Below, in pieces: positions 29,690 through 38,426 of a DNA stretch of 41,264 nucleotides. Position 1 is the first letter of the stretch, and each line of letters starts with the position of its first letter. Under the pieces are notes generated by a model. That model had not been told where the DNA came from. It did no database searches and saw nothing but the letters and a program-made list of their open reading frames with translations. Origin of the DNA: Hydrogenophaga sp. (GTDB lineage Bacteria; Pseudomonadota; Gammaproteobacteria; Burkholderiales; Burkholderiaceae_C). The DNA lies in assembly GCA_020048405.1 (NCBI GenBank), contig JAIFMP010000081.1, positions 1-41,264 on the forward strand, written 5' to 3'. Position numbers and translations under genes: made by a program.

Positions 29690-30724
29690 TCAATCGAACT
29701 TCACGCGTGGGTCAACCCACACGTAGCACAGGTCGCTGATCAGCTTGGTGACCAGCCCAATCAGCGTGAAAAAGTACAGCGTACCCAGCACCACAGGGTA
29801 GTCGCGCCGAATGACGGCCTCGTAACTCAGCAGGCCCAGGCCGTCCAGCGAGAACAGCGTTTCAATCAGCAGCGAGCCCGCAAAAAATGCACCGATGAAA
29901 GCCGAAGGAAAGCCGGTGATGATGGGCAGCAGCGCGTTGCGAAACACATGGCCGTACAGCACCTGGCGCTCGCTCAGGCCTTTGGCGCGGGCGGTCAGCA
30001 CGTACTGCTTGCGAATTTCTTCCAGGAATGCGTTCTTGGTCAGCATGGCCGTCACGGCAAAGCTTCCCAGCACCATGGCAGTGACCGGCAGGCAGATGTG
30101 CCACAGGTAGTCCACCACCTTGGCACCCCAAGTCAACTCGTCCCAATTGGAAGAGGTCAGCCCGCGCAGTGGGAACCACTGCAACTGCCCCCCAAACACC
30201 ACCAGCAGCGCCACGCCCAGCACAAAGCCTGGAATGGCGTAGCCCGCCAGCACCAGCAGCGTGGTCACCAGGTCAAACCGCGAACCGGCACGCACGGCCT
30301 TGGCCACGCCCAGGGGCACGGCCACGCCGTAGCTGATGAAGAAGGTCCAAAGCCCCAGGCTGATGGAGACCGGCAGCTTTTCCACCATCAGCTGCCACAC
30401 GTCCTTGTTCTGGAAAAAGCTGCGCCCCAGGTCAAAGCGGGCAAACTGGCCGAGCATTTGCACAAAACGCTCGGTGGGCGGCTTGTCGAAACCGTACAAG
30501 GCCTTGATTTGTTCCAGTTTTTTGGGGTCAACGCCCTGCCCTCCCCGGTAACCCAAGCCACCACCTTCGGCCCCGCCACTGCCTGCTGCGCTGGATTTGG
30601 CTTCGGCCAGGTACTGCTCCACCGGGCCACCGGGCACAAACTGGATGACCACAAACGTGAGCAGCAGCACGCCAAACAGCGTGGGCACCATCAACAACAG
30701 GCGTTTGAGGATGTAGCTCAGCAT
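29690..30724 (-). CDS. yejB: Peptide ABC transporter permease (YejB-like)
   Basis: A 344-residue permease of the oligopeptide/microcin C class. It begins MLSYILKRLLLMVPTLFGVLLLTFVVIQFVPGGPVEQ, the standard first helix and amphipathic loop. The Gly-rich insert (AAGSGGAEGGGLGYRGGQG) is also seen in YejB proteins. The EAA loop KQYVLTARAKGLSERQVLYGHVFRNALLP is present, and the C-terminus VDPRVKFD is the usual end. It forms the membrane channel with YejE, which now lies 7 kb downstream past the island. The ATG at 30724 is chosen over 30730; the two differ by two codons. Confidence 0.95.
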   Translation of the reverse strand: MLSYILKRLLLMVPTLFGVLLLTFVVIQFVPGGPVEQYLAEAKSSAAGSGGAEGGGLGYRGGQGVDPKKLEQIKALYGFDKPPTERFVQMLGQFARFDLGRSFFQNKDVWQLMVEKLPVSISLGLWTFFISYGVAVPLGVAKAVRAGSRFDLVTTLLVLAGYAIPGFVLGVALLVVFGGQLQWFPLRGLTSSNWDELTWGAKVVDYLWHICLPVTAMVLGSFAVTAMLTKNAFLEEIRKQYVLTARAKGLSERQVLYGHVFRNALLPIITGFPSAFIGAFFAGSLLIETLFSLDGLGLLSYEAVIRRDYPVVLGTLYFFTLIGLVTKLISDLCYVWVDPRVKFD

Positions 30725-30734
30725 GTGCAATCAC

Positions 30735-30788
30735 TCAACAGGTAATAGCAAACTTTGCTTACCAATAAAGCGCCAGAGGCAGTTTTGA
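30735..30788 (+). repeat. Dispersed repeat, copy 5, between yejA and yejB
   Basis: CAGGTAATAGC, 20 bases, AAGCGCCAGAGGCAGTTTTG, with the 24-base TAGC-to-CAGAGGC spacing. It fills almost the whole 68-bp gap between the two genes and is therefore transcribed within the operon, where it could act as an mRNA processing or stability element. Confidence 0.8.
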
Positions 30789-30792
30789 TCAT

Positions 30793-32589
30793 TTATTTGG
30801 CCCACCAGGTGTCCAGCGCCCACGCCTCGGCGCCTTGGGTGTAGGGTGGCATGGTCTCGGGCTTGGCCAGGCGCAGTGCGCTGTAGGCCAGGCGGTGGGT
30901 GCCAGCGGTCCATTGGGGCACGAGCACATGGCTGTGAGTGATGACGCGCTCCAGCGCGCGGCAGGCCGGCAACAGCTCGGCCTTGGTTTTGGCGGCGGTC
31001 ATGGCGGTGATGAGGGCATCGACCGCCGGGCTCTTCATGCCGGTGAAGTTGCCTGAGTCTTCGGTGTCGGCGGCTTTGCTGCCAAACAAATCCGCGTATT
31101 CCTGCCCGGGGTTGTGCGTGCCGCCAAACGCCATGCTGGTGATGTCGAACTCAAACTTCTGCAGCCGCTGCTGGTACAGGGCAAAGTCCACAGGGCGGAA
31201 CCGCAGGGTGATGCCCAGTTTTTCCAAATTGCGGATCCAGGGCGTGACCACGCGGGCGCCACTTTCGTTGCTGTCCAGGTACTCCAGTTCCAGCGCCTGG
31301 CTGGCGGCATTTCGCAAAGCCCCGTCTTTGTAAACCCAGCCCGCATCGGCCAACAGTTGTTTGGCTTTCAGCAGGTTGCCACGCAGGCTGCTGTCGCCAT
31401 CGGTGCGCGGCGGTGTGGCCATGGGGCCAAAAACGGTGTCAGGCACCTGGCCGCGCCAGCGGTTCAGCAACGCCAGTTCGTCGGCGCTGGGCTGGCCAGT
31501 GGCCTGGCAGTCGGTGTTGCCAAACAGGCCGTTCACACGCTGGTAGGCGTTGTAGAACATCTGGCGGTTCATCCACTCGTAGTCCATGGCCAGGCCCAGT
31601 GCCTGGCGCACCCGCACATCCTTCAGGCGTTCACGCCGGGTGTTCAGCACGTAGCTTTGAAAGCCCGAGGGCAGGCGGTGCTTCAGTTCCAGCTTGACCA
31701 GTTCGCCGCTGTCAAACTTCTTTCCGGTCACGCGGCGGGCCCAGTCGCCTGCAGAGAAAAACCGCATCAAATCGAATTCGCCCGCCTTCAGGGCCTCCAG
31801 CCGGGCCGTGTTGTCCTTGTAAATCTTGACGATGATGCGGTCGAAGTTGGCGCTGCCTTTGCGCACGGGCAAGTCCTTGGCCCAGTAGTCGGCGTTGCGC
31901 ACGTAGGTGATGTCCTTGCCGAAGCGCACCGGGCCGATTTTGTAAGGCCCGCTGCCAATGGGCTCGTCCATCACCACCTCGTTGAACGGTTTGCCGGCGC
32001 CCCACTGGTGGCTGAACACGGGCAGCCCGCCCACGGTCAGCGGCAATTCACGGTTGGGCTTCTTGAAGCGGTAACGCACCGTGCGGTCGTCCAGCACGTC
32101 CAGCCCGGCCACGTCTTCCAGCGCTGTTTTGTACGCGGGAGAGGTGTGGGGGCCCATCAGCGTGTCGTAGCTGTGCTTCACGTCTTTGGCCACCACCGGG
32201 GCTCCGTTGTGGAATTTGGCCTGGGGCCGCAGGCGAAAGGTGGCGCTCAGGCCATCGGGCGCGACGGTCACGTCTTCGGCCAGCAGACCGTAGCCGGCAG
32301 CGGTTTCGTCCAGCGCGCCCGTCAGCAGCGTGTCGAACATCAGGCCCGACAGGTAAGCGGGCGCGTTGCCTTTGATGGTGAAGGGGTTGTACTTGTCAAA
32401 GGTGGAGGTGCGCAGGTTGCTCACCAGGCGCATCTCACCGCCCTTGGGGGCCTGCGGGTTGACGTAATCGAAATGGGTGAACCCAGGCGGGTACTTCAAC
32501 TCGCCCCACAGCGCGTAGCCGTGCGCCGCCCAGGTGGTGGGGCTGAAACAAGCGAGCACGAACGTCAGGCAAACCGGCAAAAGGCGCAT
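30793..32589 (-). CDS. yejA: Periplasmic peptide-binding protein of the ABC transporter (YejA-like, SBP family 5)
   Basis: A 598-residue secreted protein with a Sec signal peptide (MRLLPVCLTFVLACFSPTTWAA). The mature start HGYALWGELKYPPGFTHFDYVNPQAPKGGEMRLV is characteristic of YejA. Later family marks are VAPDGLSATFRLRPQAKFHNG, the conserved SBP_bac_5 strand, and the C-terminal WALDTWWAK. It captures oligopeptides, and possibly microcin C-type nucleotide peptides, for YejB/E/F. It is the first gene of the operon and diverges from fabI. All four transporter genes read intact, so the system may still function if read-through of the island suffices. Confidence 0.95.
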   Translation of the reverse strand: MRLLPVCLTFVLACFSPTTWAAHGYALWGELKYPPGFTHFDYVNPQAPKGGEMRLVSNLRTSTFDKYNPFTIKGNAPAYLSGLMFDTLLTGALDETAAGYGLLAEDVTVAPDGLSATFRLRPQAKFHNGAPVVAKDVKHSYDTLMGPHTSPAYKTALEDVAGLDVLDDRTVRYRFKKPNRELPLTVGGLPVFSHQWGAGKPFNEVVMDEPIGSGPYKIGPVRFGKDITYVRNADYWAKDLPVRKGSANFDRIIVKIYKDNTARLEALKAGEFDLMRFFSAGDWARRVTGKKFDSGELVKLELKHRLPSGFQSYVLNTRRERLKDVRVRQALGLAMDYEWMNRQMFYNAYQRVNGLFGNTDCQATGQPSADELALLNRWRGQVPDTVFGPMATPPRTDGDSSLRGNLLKAKQLLADAGWVYKDGALRNAASQALELEYLDSNESGARVVTPWIRNLEKLGITLRFRPVDFALYQQRLQKFEFDITSMAFGGTHNPGQEYADLFGSKAADTEDSGNFTGMKSPAVDALITAMTAAKTKAELLPACRALERVITHSHVLVPQWTAGTHRLAYSALRLAKPETMPPYTQGAEAWALDTWWAK

Positions 32590-32668
32590 GCGACAATTCT
32601 GCCCACTTTCTGTCGGGCTTCTCTGTGGGCCCGGTCATCAACCCCACACACCAAGATTCGAGAACACC

Positions 32669-33463
32669 ATGGGTTTCCTGACTGGCAAAAAACTGCTCAT
32701 CACCGGCGTCATTTCCAACCGCTCCATCGCTTACGGCGTGGCCAAAGCCTGCCACGCACAGGGTGCCGAGCTGGCGTTCAGCTACGTGGGCGAGCGCTTC
32801 AAGGAACGCATCACCGACTTTGCCGCCGAGTTCGACTCCAAGCTGATTTTTGACTGCGATGTGGGCAGCGACGAACAAATAGACCAGCTGTTCAAAGACC
32901 TGTCAGCCACCTGGCCCACCTTTGACGGGTTTGTGCACAGCATTGGATTTGCCCCGCGCGAGGCCATTGCCGGTGAGTTTCTGGATGGCCTGAGCCGCGA
33001 AAACTTCCGCATTGCGCACGACATCAGCGCCTACAGTTTCCCCGCCATGGCCAAGGCCGCCCTGCCCTATCTGAGCGACAAGGCCGCGCTGCTGACCATG
33101 ACCTACCTGGGCGCCATCCGCACCATTCCCCACTACAACACCATGGGCCTGGCCAAGGCCAGCCTGGAAGCATCGGTGCGTTACCTGGCTGAGAACCTGG
33201 GCCCACGCGGCATCCGCGTGAACGGCTTGAGCGCTGGCCCCATCAAAACGCTGGCCGCCAGCGGCATCAAAGACTTTGGCAAGCTGCTGGCCATGGGTGC
33301 CGCCGCAGCGCCGCTTCGTCGCAACGTCACCATTGACGACGTGGGCAACGTGGCTGCATTTCTGCTGAGCGACCTGGCATCTGGCATGACCGCCGAAATC
33401 ACCTATGTGGACGGCGGCTTCAACGCCACAGCTGGCGTGAGCAAAGACAGCGCGGGCGTTTGA
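32669..33463 (+). CDS. fabI: Enoyl-[acyl-carrier-protein] reductase (NADH)
   Basis: A 264-residue SDR-family enzyme performing the last reduction of each fatty acid elongation cycle. The N-terminus MGFLTGKKLLITGVISNRSIAYGVA carries the nucleotide site; SIGFAPREAIAGEF is family-specific. The catalytic tyrosines and lysine are in TYLGAIRTIPHYNTMGLAKASLE (Y-X6-K). The substrate loop NGLSAGPIKTLAASGI is present. The start at 32669 is chosen because all FabI begin here; the track ORF extends far into the yejA leader. It is probably a single-gene unit divergent from yejA. Confidence 0.98.
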   Translation: MGFLTGKKLLITGVISNRSIAYGVAKACHAQGAELAFSYVGERFKERITDFAAEFDSKLIFDCDVGSDEQIDQLFKDLSATWPTFDGFVHSIGFAPREAIAGEFLDGLSRENFRIAHDISAYSFPAMAKAALPYLSDKAALLTMTYLGAIRTIPHYNTMGLAKASLEASVRYLAENLGPRGIRVNGLSAGPIKTLAASGIKDFGKLLAMGAAAAPLRRNVTIDDVGNVAAFLLSDLASGMTAEITYVDGGFNATAGVSKDSAGV

Positions 33464-33465
33464 TT

Positions 33466-33522
33466 CAAGGTTTATTGGGCTCTACTGCTTAATGGCATTG
33501 CAGAACTTGCTACTTATTTAAG
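33466..33522 (-). repeat. Dispersed repeat, copy 6, between fabI and ligE
   Basis: The minus strand reads AAGTAGC, 24 bases, TAGAGCCCAATAAACC. The spacing matches the other copies although the core is diverged (AAGCAG for AAGCGC). It fills most of the 80-bp gap between the two genes. Confidence 0.6.
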
Positions 33523-33543
33523 TAAGACGTACTGGGCGAAATC

Positions 33544-34392
33544 ATGCAGCGCCGTGTATTTTTAGCTTCGGTTTTGGCCTTTGCGGGCGCCGCTAAGGCG
33601 CAAAGCACCGCTGGTGATGCCCATCGGCCAGCACTCATGCTGGCCAACGTGTACAACGACCGCACACCCCTGGCAGCCTATTGGGTCAGCGAAAAGTACG
33701 ACGGTGTGCGTGGCTTCTGGAACGGACACCAACTGGTGACCCGCGGAGGTGAGGTGGTGCACGCGCCAGCCTGGTTCACCGCCGGGTGGCCCGCCACCCC
33801 CATGGATGGCGAGCTGTGGGCAGGTCGGGGGCGCTTTTCGCATGCGGTGTCTACCGTCCGCGAGCAAACGCCTGACGATGCAGCATGGCGTGATATTCGC
33901 TTCATGGTGTTCGACCTGCCCACGCACCCGGGCAACTTCACTGAGCGCACACAGACCTACCAGCGTCTGGTGTCGGGACTGAACCAGGCTTGGGTGCAAG
34001 CCGTGCCGCAGTGGCGGGTTGACAGCCATGCCGCTTTGCGAGTCCAACTCAATGCACGCGTGAAGGCGGGTGCAGAGGGGCTGATGCTGCATCGCGCCGA
34101 TGCGCCTTACCGCAGCGGCCGCTCGGACGACCTGTTGAAAGTCAAACTGCACGCCGACGCTGAAGCACGCGTGGTGGGGCACGTGCCGGGCCAAGGCAAG
34201 TACGCGGGGCGGTTGGGCGCACTTCTGGTGGAAACGCCCGAAGGCGTGCGGTTCAAACTGGGCACCGGGTTCACCGATGCCCAGCGTGCCAACCCGCCGC
34301 CTTTGGGCACCCAGGTGACCTACCGCTACCGGGGCTTGAACGACAGCGGCGTGCCACGGTTCGCCAGCTTCTGGCGGGTGCGGGGAGAGTGA
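33544..34392 (+). CDS. ligE: Periplasmic ATP-dependent DNA ligase LigE (Lig E)
   Basis: A 282-residue minimal ligase with a probable Tat/Sec-like signal peptide (MQRRVFLASVLAFAGAAKAQS). Nucleotidyltransferase motifs: motif I SEKYDGVRGFW with the AMP-accepting Lys, motif Ia VTRGGEVVHAP, motif III DGELWAGRG and RFMVFDLP, motif IV EGLMLHRADA, motif V LLKVK. An OB-fold domain (DAEARVVGHVPGQGKYAG...VTYRYRGLNDSGVPRF) completes it. Secreted Lig E enzymes have been linked to handling of extracellular or incoming DNA in competent proteobacteria; that role here is inference. It ends 3 bp from the decarboxylase stop on the other strand, with no terminator between them. Confidence 0.93.
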   Translation: MQRRVFLASVLAFAGAAKAQSTAGDAHRPALMLANVYNDRTPLAAYWVSEKYDGVRGFWNGHQLVTRGGEVVHAPAWFTAGWPATPMDGELWAGRGRFSHAVSTVREQTPDDAAWRDIRFMVFDLPTHPGNFTERTQTYQRLVSGLNQAWVQAVPQWRVDSHAALRVQLNARVKAGAEGLMLHRADAPYRSGRSDDLLKVKLHADAEARVVGHVPGQGKYAGRLGALLVETPEGVRFKLGTGFTDAQRANPPPLGTQVTYRYRGLNDSGVPRFASFWRVRGE

Positions 34393-34395
34393 AGG

Positions 34396-36687
34396 TCAGC
34401 CGGCCTTCACACAGTCAGCAAAGTAGGCCTTTTTGCCGTCCGGCCCCACCACTTCCACCAGTCCGTGGATATCGGTCTCAAAGCCGGGGCACTGGGCATT
34501 GAACTCACGCGAGAACTTCAGGTAGTCCACGATCTTCCGGTTGAAGACTTCTCCGGGAATCAACAGTGGAATGCCGGGTGGGTAAGGCGTGATCAAACTG
34601 GTGGCCACGCGGCCTTCCAGATCATCGATGGCCACACGCTCGGTGGTGCGGTGAGCAATGTGGGCAAATGCATCACTGGGCTTCATGGCCGGGGTCAAGT
34701 CGCTCAGGTACATGTCGGTGGTCAGGCGAGCAATGTCGTACTTGGCATACAGGGTGTGCACATGCTGACACAAGTCACGCAGGCCCATTTGCTCGTACCG
34801 GGGGTGCTTCTGGCAGAACTCCGGCAGGATGCGCCACAGCGGTTGGTTGCGGTCGTAATCGTCTTTGAACTGCTGGAGCGCGGTCAGCAACGTGTTCCAG
34901 CGGCCCTTGGTGATGCCGATGGTGAACATGATGAAGAAGCTGTACAGGCCGGTTTTCTCCACCACCACGCCATGCTCGGCCAGGAATTTGGTCACGATGC
35001 TGGCCGGAATGCCGGTGTCGGCAAAGCTGCCGTCCATGGCCAGGCCGGGCGTGACAATGGTGGCCTTGATGGGGTCCAGCATGTTGAAGCCAGGCGCCAT
35101 GTCGCCAAAGCCATGCCAGGTGTTGGCCGCAGCGGCCTCTTCACTGAGGCCTTCGGTGCGCTTGAGCACCCAGTCAGAGGCGTTGCCCATGCCCTCTTCG
35201 GCCAGTTCCTGTGGGCCCCACACCTGGAACCACCAGTCGCCGTCGCCAAACTCGTCGTCCACCTTGCGCATGGCACGGCGGAAATCAAGGGCTTCCAGAA
35301 TGCTTTCTTCCACCAGCGCACGGCCACCGGGCGGCTCCATCATGGCGGCCGCCACGTCGCAACTGGCAATGATGGCGTACTGAGGGCTGGTGCTGGTGTG
35401 CATCAGGTACGCCTCGTTGAACAGGTGGCGGTCGAGTTTGGTGCTTTGCGAGTCCTGCACCAACACGTGGCTGGCCTGGCTGATGCCGGCCAGCAGCTTG
35501 TGGATGGACTGGGTGGAATAAACCACAGACTCTTTTGGCCTCTGGCGCTTTTTCCCCATGGCATGGTAGCTACCATAAAAGGAGTGAAAAGCAGCGTGGG
35601 GCAACCAGGCTTCGTCGAAGTGCAGGTTGTCAACATAGCCGTCCAGCATGGACTTGATGGTTTCGGTGTTGTAGAGCACGCCGTCGTAGGTGCTTTGGGT
35701 GAGCGTGAGGATGCGGGGCTTCACCGCGTCGGCATCCACCCCAGCCAAGAGTGGGTTGGAGCGGATCTTGGCCTTGATGGCGTCGATCTCGAACTCGCTC
35801 TGCGGAATCGGCCCGATGATGCCCCAGTGGTTGCGCGTGGGCTTCAGGAACACGGGGATGGCCCCGGTCATGATGATGGCGTGCAGGTTGCTCTTGTGGC
35901 AGTTGCGGTCTACCAGCACCACGTCGCCGGGAGCCACGGTGTGGTGCCACACCATTTTGTTGCTGGTGCTGGTGCCGTTGGTGACGAAGAAGCAATGGTC
36001 GGCATTGAAAATGCGCGCCGCATTTCGCTCGCTGGCCCCGATCGCCCCGTTGTGGTCCAGCAACTGGCCCAGCTCTTCCACCGCGTTGCACACGTCGGCG
36101 CGCAGCATGTTTTCGCCGTAAAACTGGTGGTACATCTGGCCTACAGGGCTTTTCAGAAAAGCCACGCCGCCGGAATGGCCGGGGCAATGCCAGCTGTAGG
36201 AGCCGTCCTCGGCATAGTCCAGCAACGCTTTGAAAAACGGGGGCTGAATGCCTTCCAGGTAACTCTTGGCCTCGCGGATGATGTGGCGCGCCACAAACTC
36301 GGGCGTGTCCTCGAACATGTGGATGAATCCGTGCAGCTCGCGCAAGATGTCGTTGGGCAAGTGGCGGCTGGTTTTGGTTTCGCCGTACACGTAAATGGGC
36401 ACGTCGGCGTTCTTCCAGCGCACTTCTTCAATGAAGCCGCGCAGGTTCAGCACCACTGGGTCCACATCGGGGCCGGGCGTGAACTCTTCGTCGTCAATCG
36501 ACAGAATGAACGCGCTGGCGCGGCTCTGCTGCTGCGCAAACTGAGACAAATCCCCATAGGTGGTCACGCCCAACACCTCGAAACCCTCCGTTTCAATGGC
36601 CTGCGCCAACGCACGAATGCCCAGGCCAGAGGTGTTCTCGGAGCGGTAGTCTTCGTCAATGATGACGATGGGGAAGCGAAATTTCAT
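34396..36687 (-). CDS. Lysine/arginine/ornithine decarboxylase, fold type I PLP enzyme
   Basis: A 763-residue biosynthetic/acid-stress type basic amino acid decarboxylase. An N-terminal receiver-like wing domain (MKFRFPIVIIDEDYRSENTSGLGIRALA) leads into the PLP domain: WHCPGHSGGVAFLKSPVG, FNADHCFFVTNGTSTSNK, FDEAWLPHAAFHSFY and the Schiff-base lysine in STQSIHKLLAGISQ. The C-terminal domain has LITPYPPGIPLLIPGE. Substrate (lysine, arginine or ornithine) cannot be told with confidence. The start at 36687 fits the family; the track ORF adds 30 residues. No antiporter or CadC-like regulator lies beside it, unlike acid-resistance operons, so a polyamine role is likely. Confidence 0.94.
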   Translation of the reverse strand: MKFRFPIVIIDEDYRSENTSGLGIRALAQAIETEGFEVLGVTTYGDLSQFAQQQSRASAFILSIDDEEFTPGPDVDPVVLNLRGFIEEVRWKNADVPIYVYGETKTSRHLPNDILRELHGFIHMFEDTPEFVARHIIREAKSYLEGIQPPFFKALLDYAEDGSYSWHCPGHSGGVAFLKSPVGQMYHQFYGENMLRADVCNAVEELGQLLDHNGAIGASERNAARIFNADHCFFVTNGTSTSNKMVWHHTVAPGDVVLVDRNCHKSNLHAIIMTGAIPVFLKPTRNHWGIIGPIPQSEFEIDAIKAKIRSNPLLAGVDADAVKPRILTLTQSTYDGVLYNTETIKSMLDGYVDNLHFDEAWLPHAAFHSFYGSYHAMGKKRQRPKESVVYSTQSIHKLLAGISQASHVLVQDSQSTKLDRHLFNEAYLMHTSTSPQYAIIASCDVAAAMMEPPGGRALVEESILEALDFRRAMRKVDDEFGDGDWWFQVWGPQELAEEGMGNASDWVLKRTEGLSEEAAAANTWHGFGDMAPGFNMLDPIKATIVTPGLAMDGSFADTGIPASIVTKFLAEHGVVVEKTGLYSFFIMFTIGITKGRWNTLLTALQQFKDDYDRNQPLWRILPEFCQKHPRYEQMGLRDLCQHVHTLYAKYDIARLTTDMYLSDLTPAMKPSDAFAHIAHRTTERVAIDDLEGRVATSLITPYPPGIPLLIPGEVFNRKIVDYLKFSREFNAQCPGFETDIHGLVEVVGPDGKKAYFADCVKAG
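35533..35583 (-). repeat. Possible dispersed repeat, copy 7, inside the decarboxylase gene
   Basis: The minus strand reads TGGTAGC, 24 bases, CAGAGGCCAAAAG, with AAAAAGCGC before it, matching the consensus spacing and 3' part. However the encoded residues (YHAMGKKRQRPKES) match the family's own conserved sequence, so chance similarity is possible. Confidence 0.4.
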
Positions 36688-36839
36688 GGCGCGGCCTGTA
36701 GGGCGGTGAAAGGGCTGGGGGATGCACGAGCACCCCAAAAAGCAAGCGCGAAGTGTACGGAAATATTGTGTCGGCACTGAGGCACCCGAGCCCTGTGTGT
36801 TTCACAATGGAGCAACACAATCAACCGCAAGGGTGAGAC

Positions 36840-37277
36840 ATGGCAGATTCGACCATCTGGTGGATGCTGGCAGGTATGGCTGTGGTGGCCGAACTGCTCA
36901 CCGGGACTTTTTATTTGCTCATGCTGGCGCTGGGTCTGGCGGGCGGAGCCGTGGCTGCACACCTCGGTTTTTCACAGGCACTCCAGCTGGTGTGTGCCGC
37001 CGTGTTGGGTGCGGGTGCAGTGGCAATCCTTCAAAAAATACGCCCCCGCCCCCACAGGGACTTGCAACCACAGGCCGATGCTGACGTGAACATGGACATC
37101 GGCCAGACACTCCAGGTCGACCAGTGGACTGGCCGCTCGGCCCAGGCCAGCTACCGCGGTGCACAATGGTCTGTCGAGTTGCTGGACGGTCACGAAACAT
37201 CGGCCGCGCAGCCCGGCCGCTATCGCATCAGCGCCGTGGTTGGGAACGTGTTGCGCGTCGAACCCACTGAACCCTGA
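36840..37277 (+). CDS. NfeD-family membrane protein
   Basis: A 145-residue NfeD1b-type protein. It has two or three membrane helices (IWWMLAGMAVVAELLTGTFYLLMLALGLAGGAVAAHL; ALQLVCAAVLGAGAVAIL), then a soluble OB-fold domain (residues ~80-145) with DIGQTLQVDQWTGRSAQASYRGAQWSVEL. NfeD proteins pair with SPFH proteins in membrane microdomains and quality control, and the SPFH gene follows 23 bp downstream, which fixes the assignment. GGGTGAG precedes the ATG at a good distance. Confidence 0.9.
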   Translation: MADSTIWWMLAGMAVVAELLTGTFYLLMLALGLAGGAVAAHLGFSQALQLVCAAVLGAGAVAILQKIRPRPHRDLQPQADADVNMDIGQTLQVDQWTGRSAQASYRGAQWSVELLDGHETSAAQPGRYRISAVVGNVLRVEPTEP

Positions 37278-37300
37278 ACACCCTCCACCGGAGTTACAGC

Positions 37301-38224
37301 ATGGAAATTGCACTTTTTCTGTTCGTCATCGCACTGGTTTTCATCGTCCGCTCGATCAAGATCGTTCCCCAGCAGAACGCCTGGGTCAAGGAAAGGTTGG
37401 GCAAGTACGCGGGCACGCTGACACCGGGCCTGAATTTTCTGGTGCCATTTGTCGATCAGGTGGCCTACAAACACTCCCTCAAAGAAATAGCACTTGATGT
37501 GCCCAGCCAGGTGTGCATCACCAGAGACAACACCCAGCTCCAGGTGGATGGCATCCTCTACTTTCAGGTGACCGACCCCATGCGGGCCAGCTATGGCTCA
37601 GCAAACTACGTCAATGCCATCACCCAGTTGGCACAAACCACGCTGCGCTCCGTCATCGGCAAACTGGAGTTGGACCGAACATTCGAAGAGCGCGACATCC
37701 TCAACGCCCAGGTGGTGGCCGCGATCGATGAAGCCGCACTCAACTGGGGTGTCAAGGTGCTCCGTTACGAAATCAAGGACTTGACCCCGCCGAAGGAAAT
37801 CCTGCACGCAATGCAGCAGCAGATCACGGCCGAGCGCGAAAAACGTGCCCTCATCGCCGCCTCTGAGGGTCGCAAACAGGAACAGATCAACATTGCCACG
37901 GGCGAACGCGAGGCGTTCATCGCCCGCTCTGAAGGCGAGAAACAAGCTGCCATCAACAATGCCCAAGGTGAGGCAGCGGCCATTCTGGCGGTGGCCGAGG
38001 CGTCGGCCCAGGCCATCGAGCGCGTGGCTCGTGCCATTCAACAACCTGGGGGTGAGCAGGCCGTTCAACTCAAGGTCGCCGAAAAAGCCGTTGAAGCGTA
38101 CGGACGAGTGGCCACCGATGCCAGTACGACGCTGATCGTGCCCAGCCACATGGGCGAGGTGTCCAGCCTGATTGCATCAGCCATGGCCATGGTGAAGTCT
38201 CAAACCCACGGCAACACGAACTGA
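37301..38224 (+). CDS. qmcA: SPFH/band-7 (stomatin-like, paraslipin) protein, QmcA type
   Basis: A 307-residue membrane-anchored SPFH protein. One N-terminal helix (MEIALFLFVIALVFIVRSIKIVPQQNAWVKERLG) is followed by the SPFH domain (VPFVDQVAYKHSLKEIALDVPSQVCITRDN; YQVTDPMRASYG-like segment) and a long Ala/Glu coiled coil (MQQQITAEREKRALIAASEGRKQEQINIATGEREAFIARSEGEKQAAIN). Such proteins form large ring or cage oligomers; QmcA acts with NfeD-like partners and proteases in membrane quality control. GGAG lies about 8 bases before the start. It probably ends the two-gene unit, since a hairpin follows. Confidence 0.93.
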   Translation: MEIALFLFVIALVFIVRSIKIVPQQNAWVKERLGKYAGTLTPGLNFLVPFVDQVAYKHSLKEIALDVPSQVCITRDNTQLQVDGILYFQVTDPMRASYGSANYVNAITQLAQTTLRSVIGKLELDRTFEERDILNAQVVAAIDEAALNWGVKVLRYEIKDLTPPKEILHAMQQQITAEREKRALIAASEGRKQEQINIATGEREAFIARSEGEKQAAINNAQGEAAAILAVAEASAQAIERVARAIQQPGGEQAVQLKVAEKAVEAYGRVATDASTTLIVPSHMGEVSSLIASAMAMVKSQTHGNTN

Positions 38225-38254
38225 ACCGACCACCGAGCCAGAACAGCCAACAAA

Positions 38255-38286
38255 AAAGCCCCTTGGCACGGAGGCCTTGGGGCTTT
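38255..38286. terminator. Hairpin terminator after qmcA (bidirectional form)
   Basis: AAAGCCCC and GGGGCTTT form an 8-bp stem around a 16-base loop, with AAAAAA on the left side. The T run is good on the minus strand and short on the plus strand (CTTTC). It lies 30 bases after the qmcA stop. The rest of the 266-bp gap up to the integrase holds a promoter; I see no tRNA or other gene in it. Confidence 0.65.
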
Positions 38287-38426
38287 CAGGGTGTTGCAGT
38301 GGACCGTTGGAGGCGGGCAGCAACACTTTTCTGGCGGAGCAGGCGTCCGTTCCGTCTAACTTTCACGTTGTCTCACCAAGCATCAAAACCCACCAGTTTC
38401 CCTTTGAAAACAACGCATTGATTGTC

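Noticed and set aside
28133-30745. 870-codon plus-strand ORF across hsdM and yejB
   Set aside because: It is antisense to two genes with clear families, crosses their boundary, and its product is low-complexity His/Gln/Val-rich without motifs. Stop-poor antisense frames are expected in high-GC DNA.
31114-32853. 579-codon plus-strand ORF opposite yejA
   Set aside because: It overlaps yejA on the other strand and runs into fabI in a wrong frame; no family resemblance.
34465-36780. 771-codon plus-strand ORF opposite the decarboxylase
   Set aside because: It mirrors the decarboxylase gene over its full length and has no recognisable domain; a shadow frame.
37485-37530. AAATAGCACTTGATGTG in qmcA as another repeat copy
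   Set aside because: The first half resembles the repeat, but the AAGCGC-CAGAGGC half at +24 is absent and the encoded residues are normal for the family.
38287-38426. Search for a tRNA or tmRNA end as integrase attachment site
   Set aside because: No cloverleaf, T-loop sequence or CCA-type 3' end could be found, and the other end of the element is outside the window, so no att site can be named.
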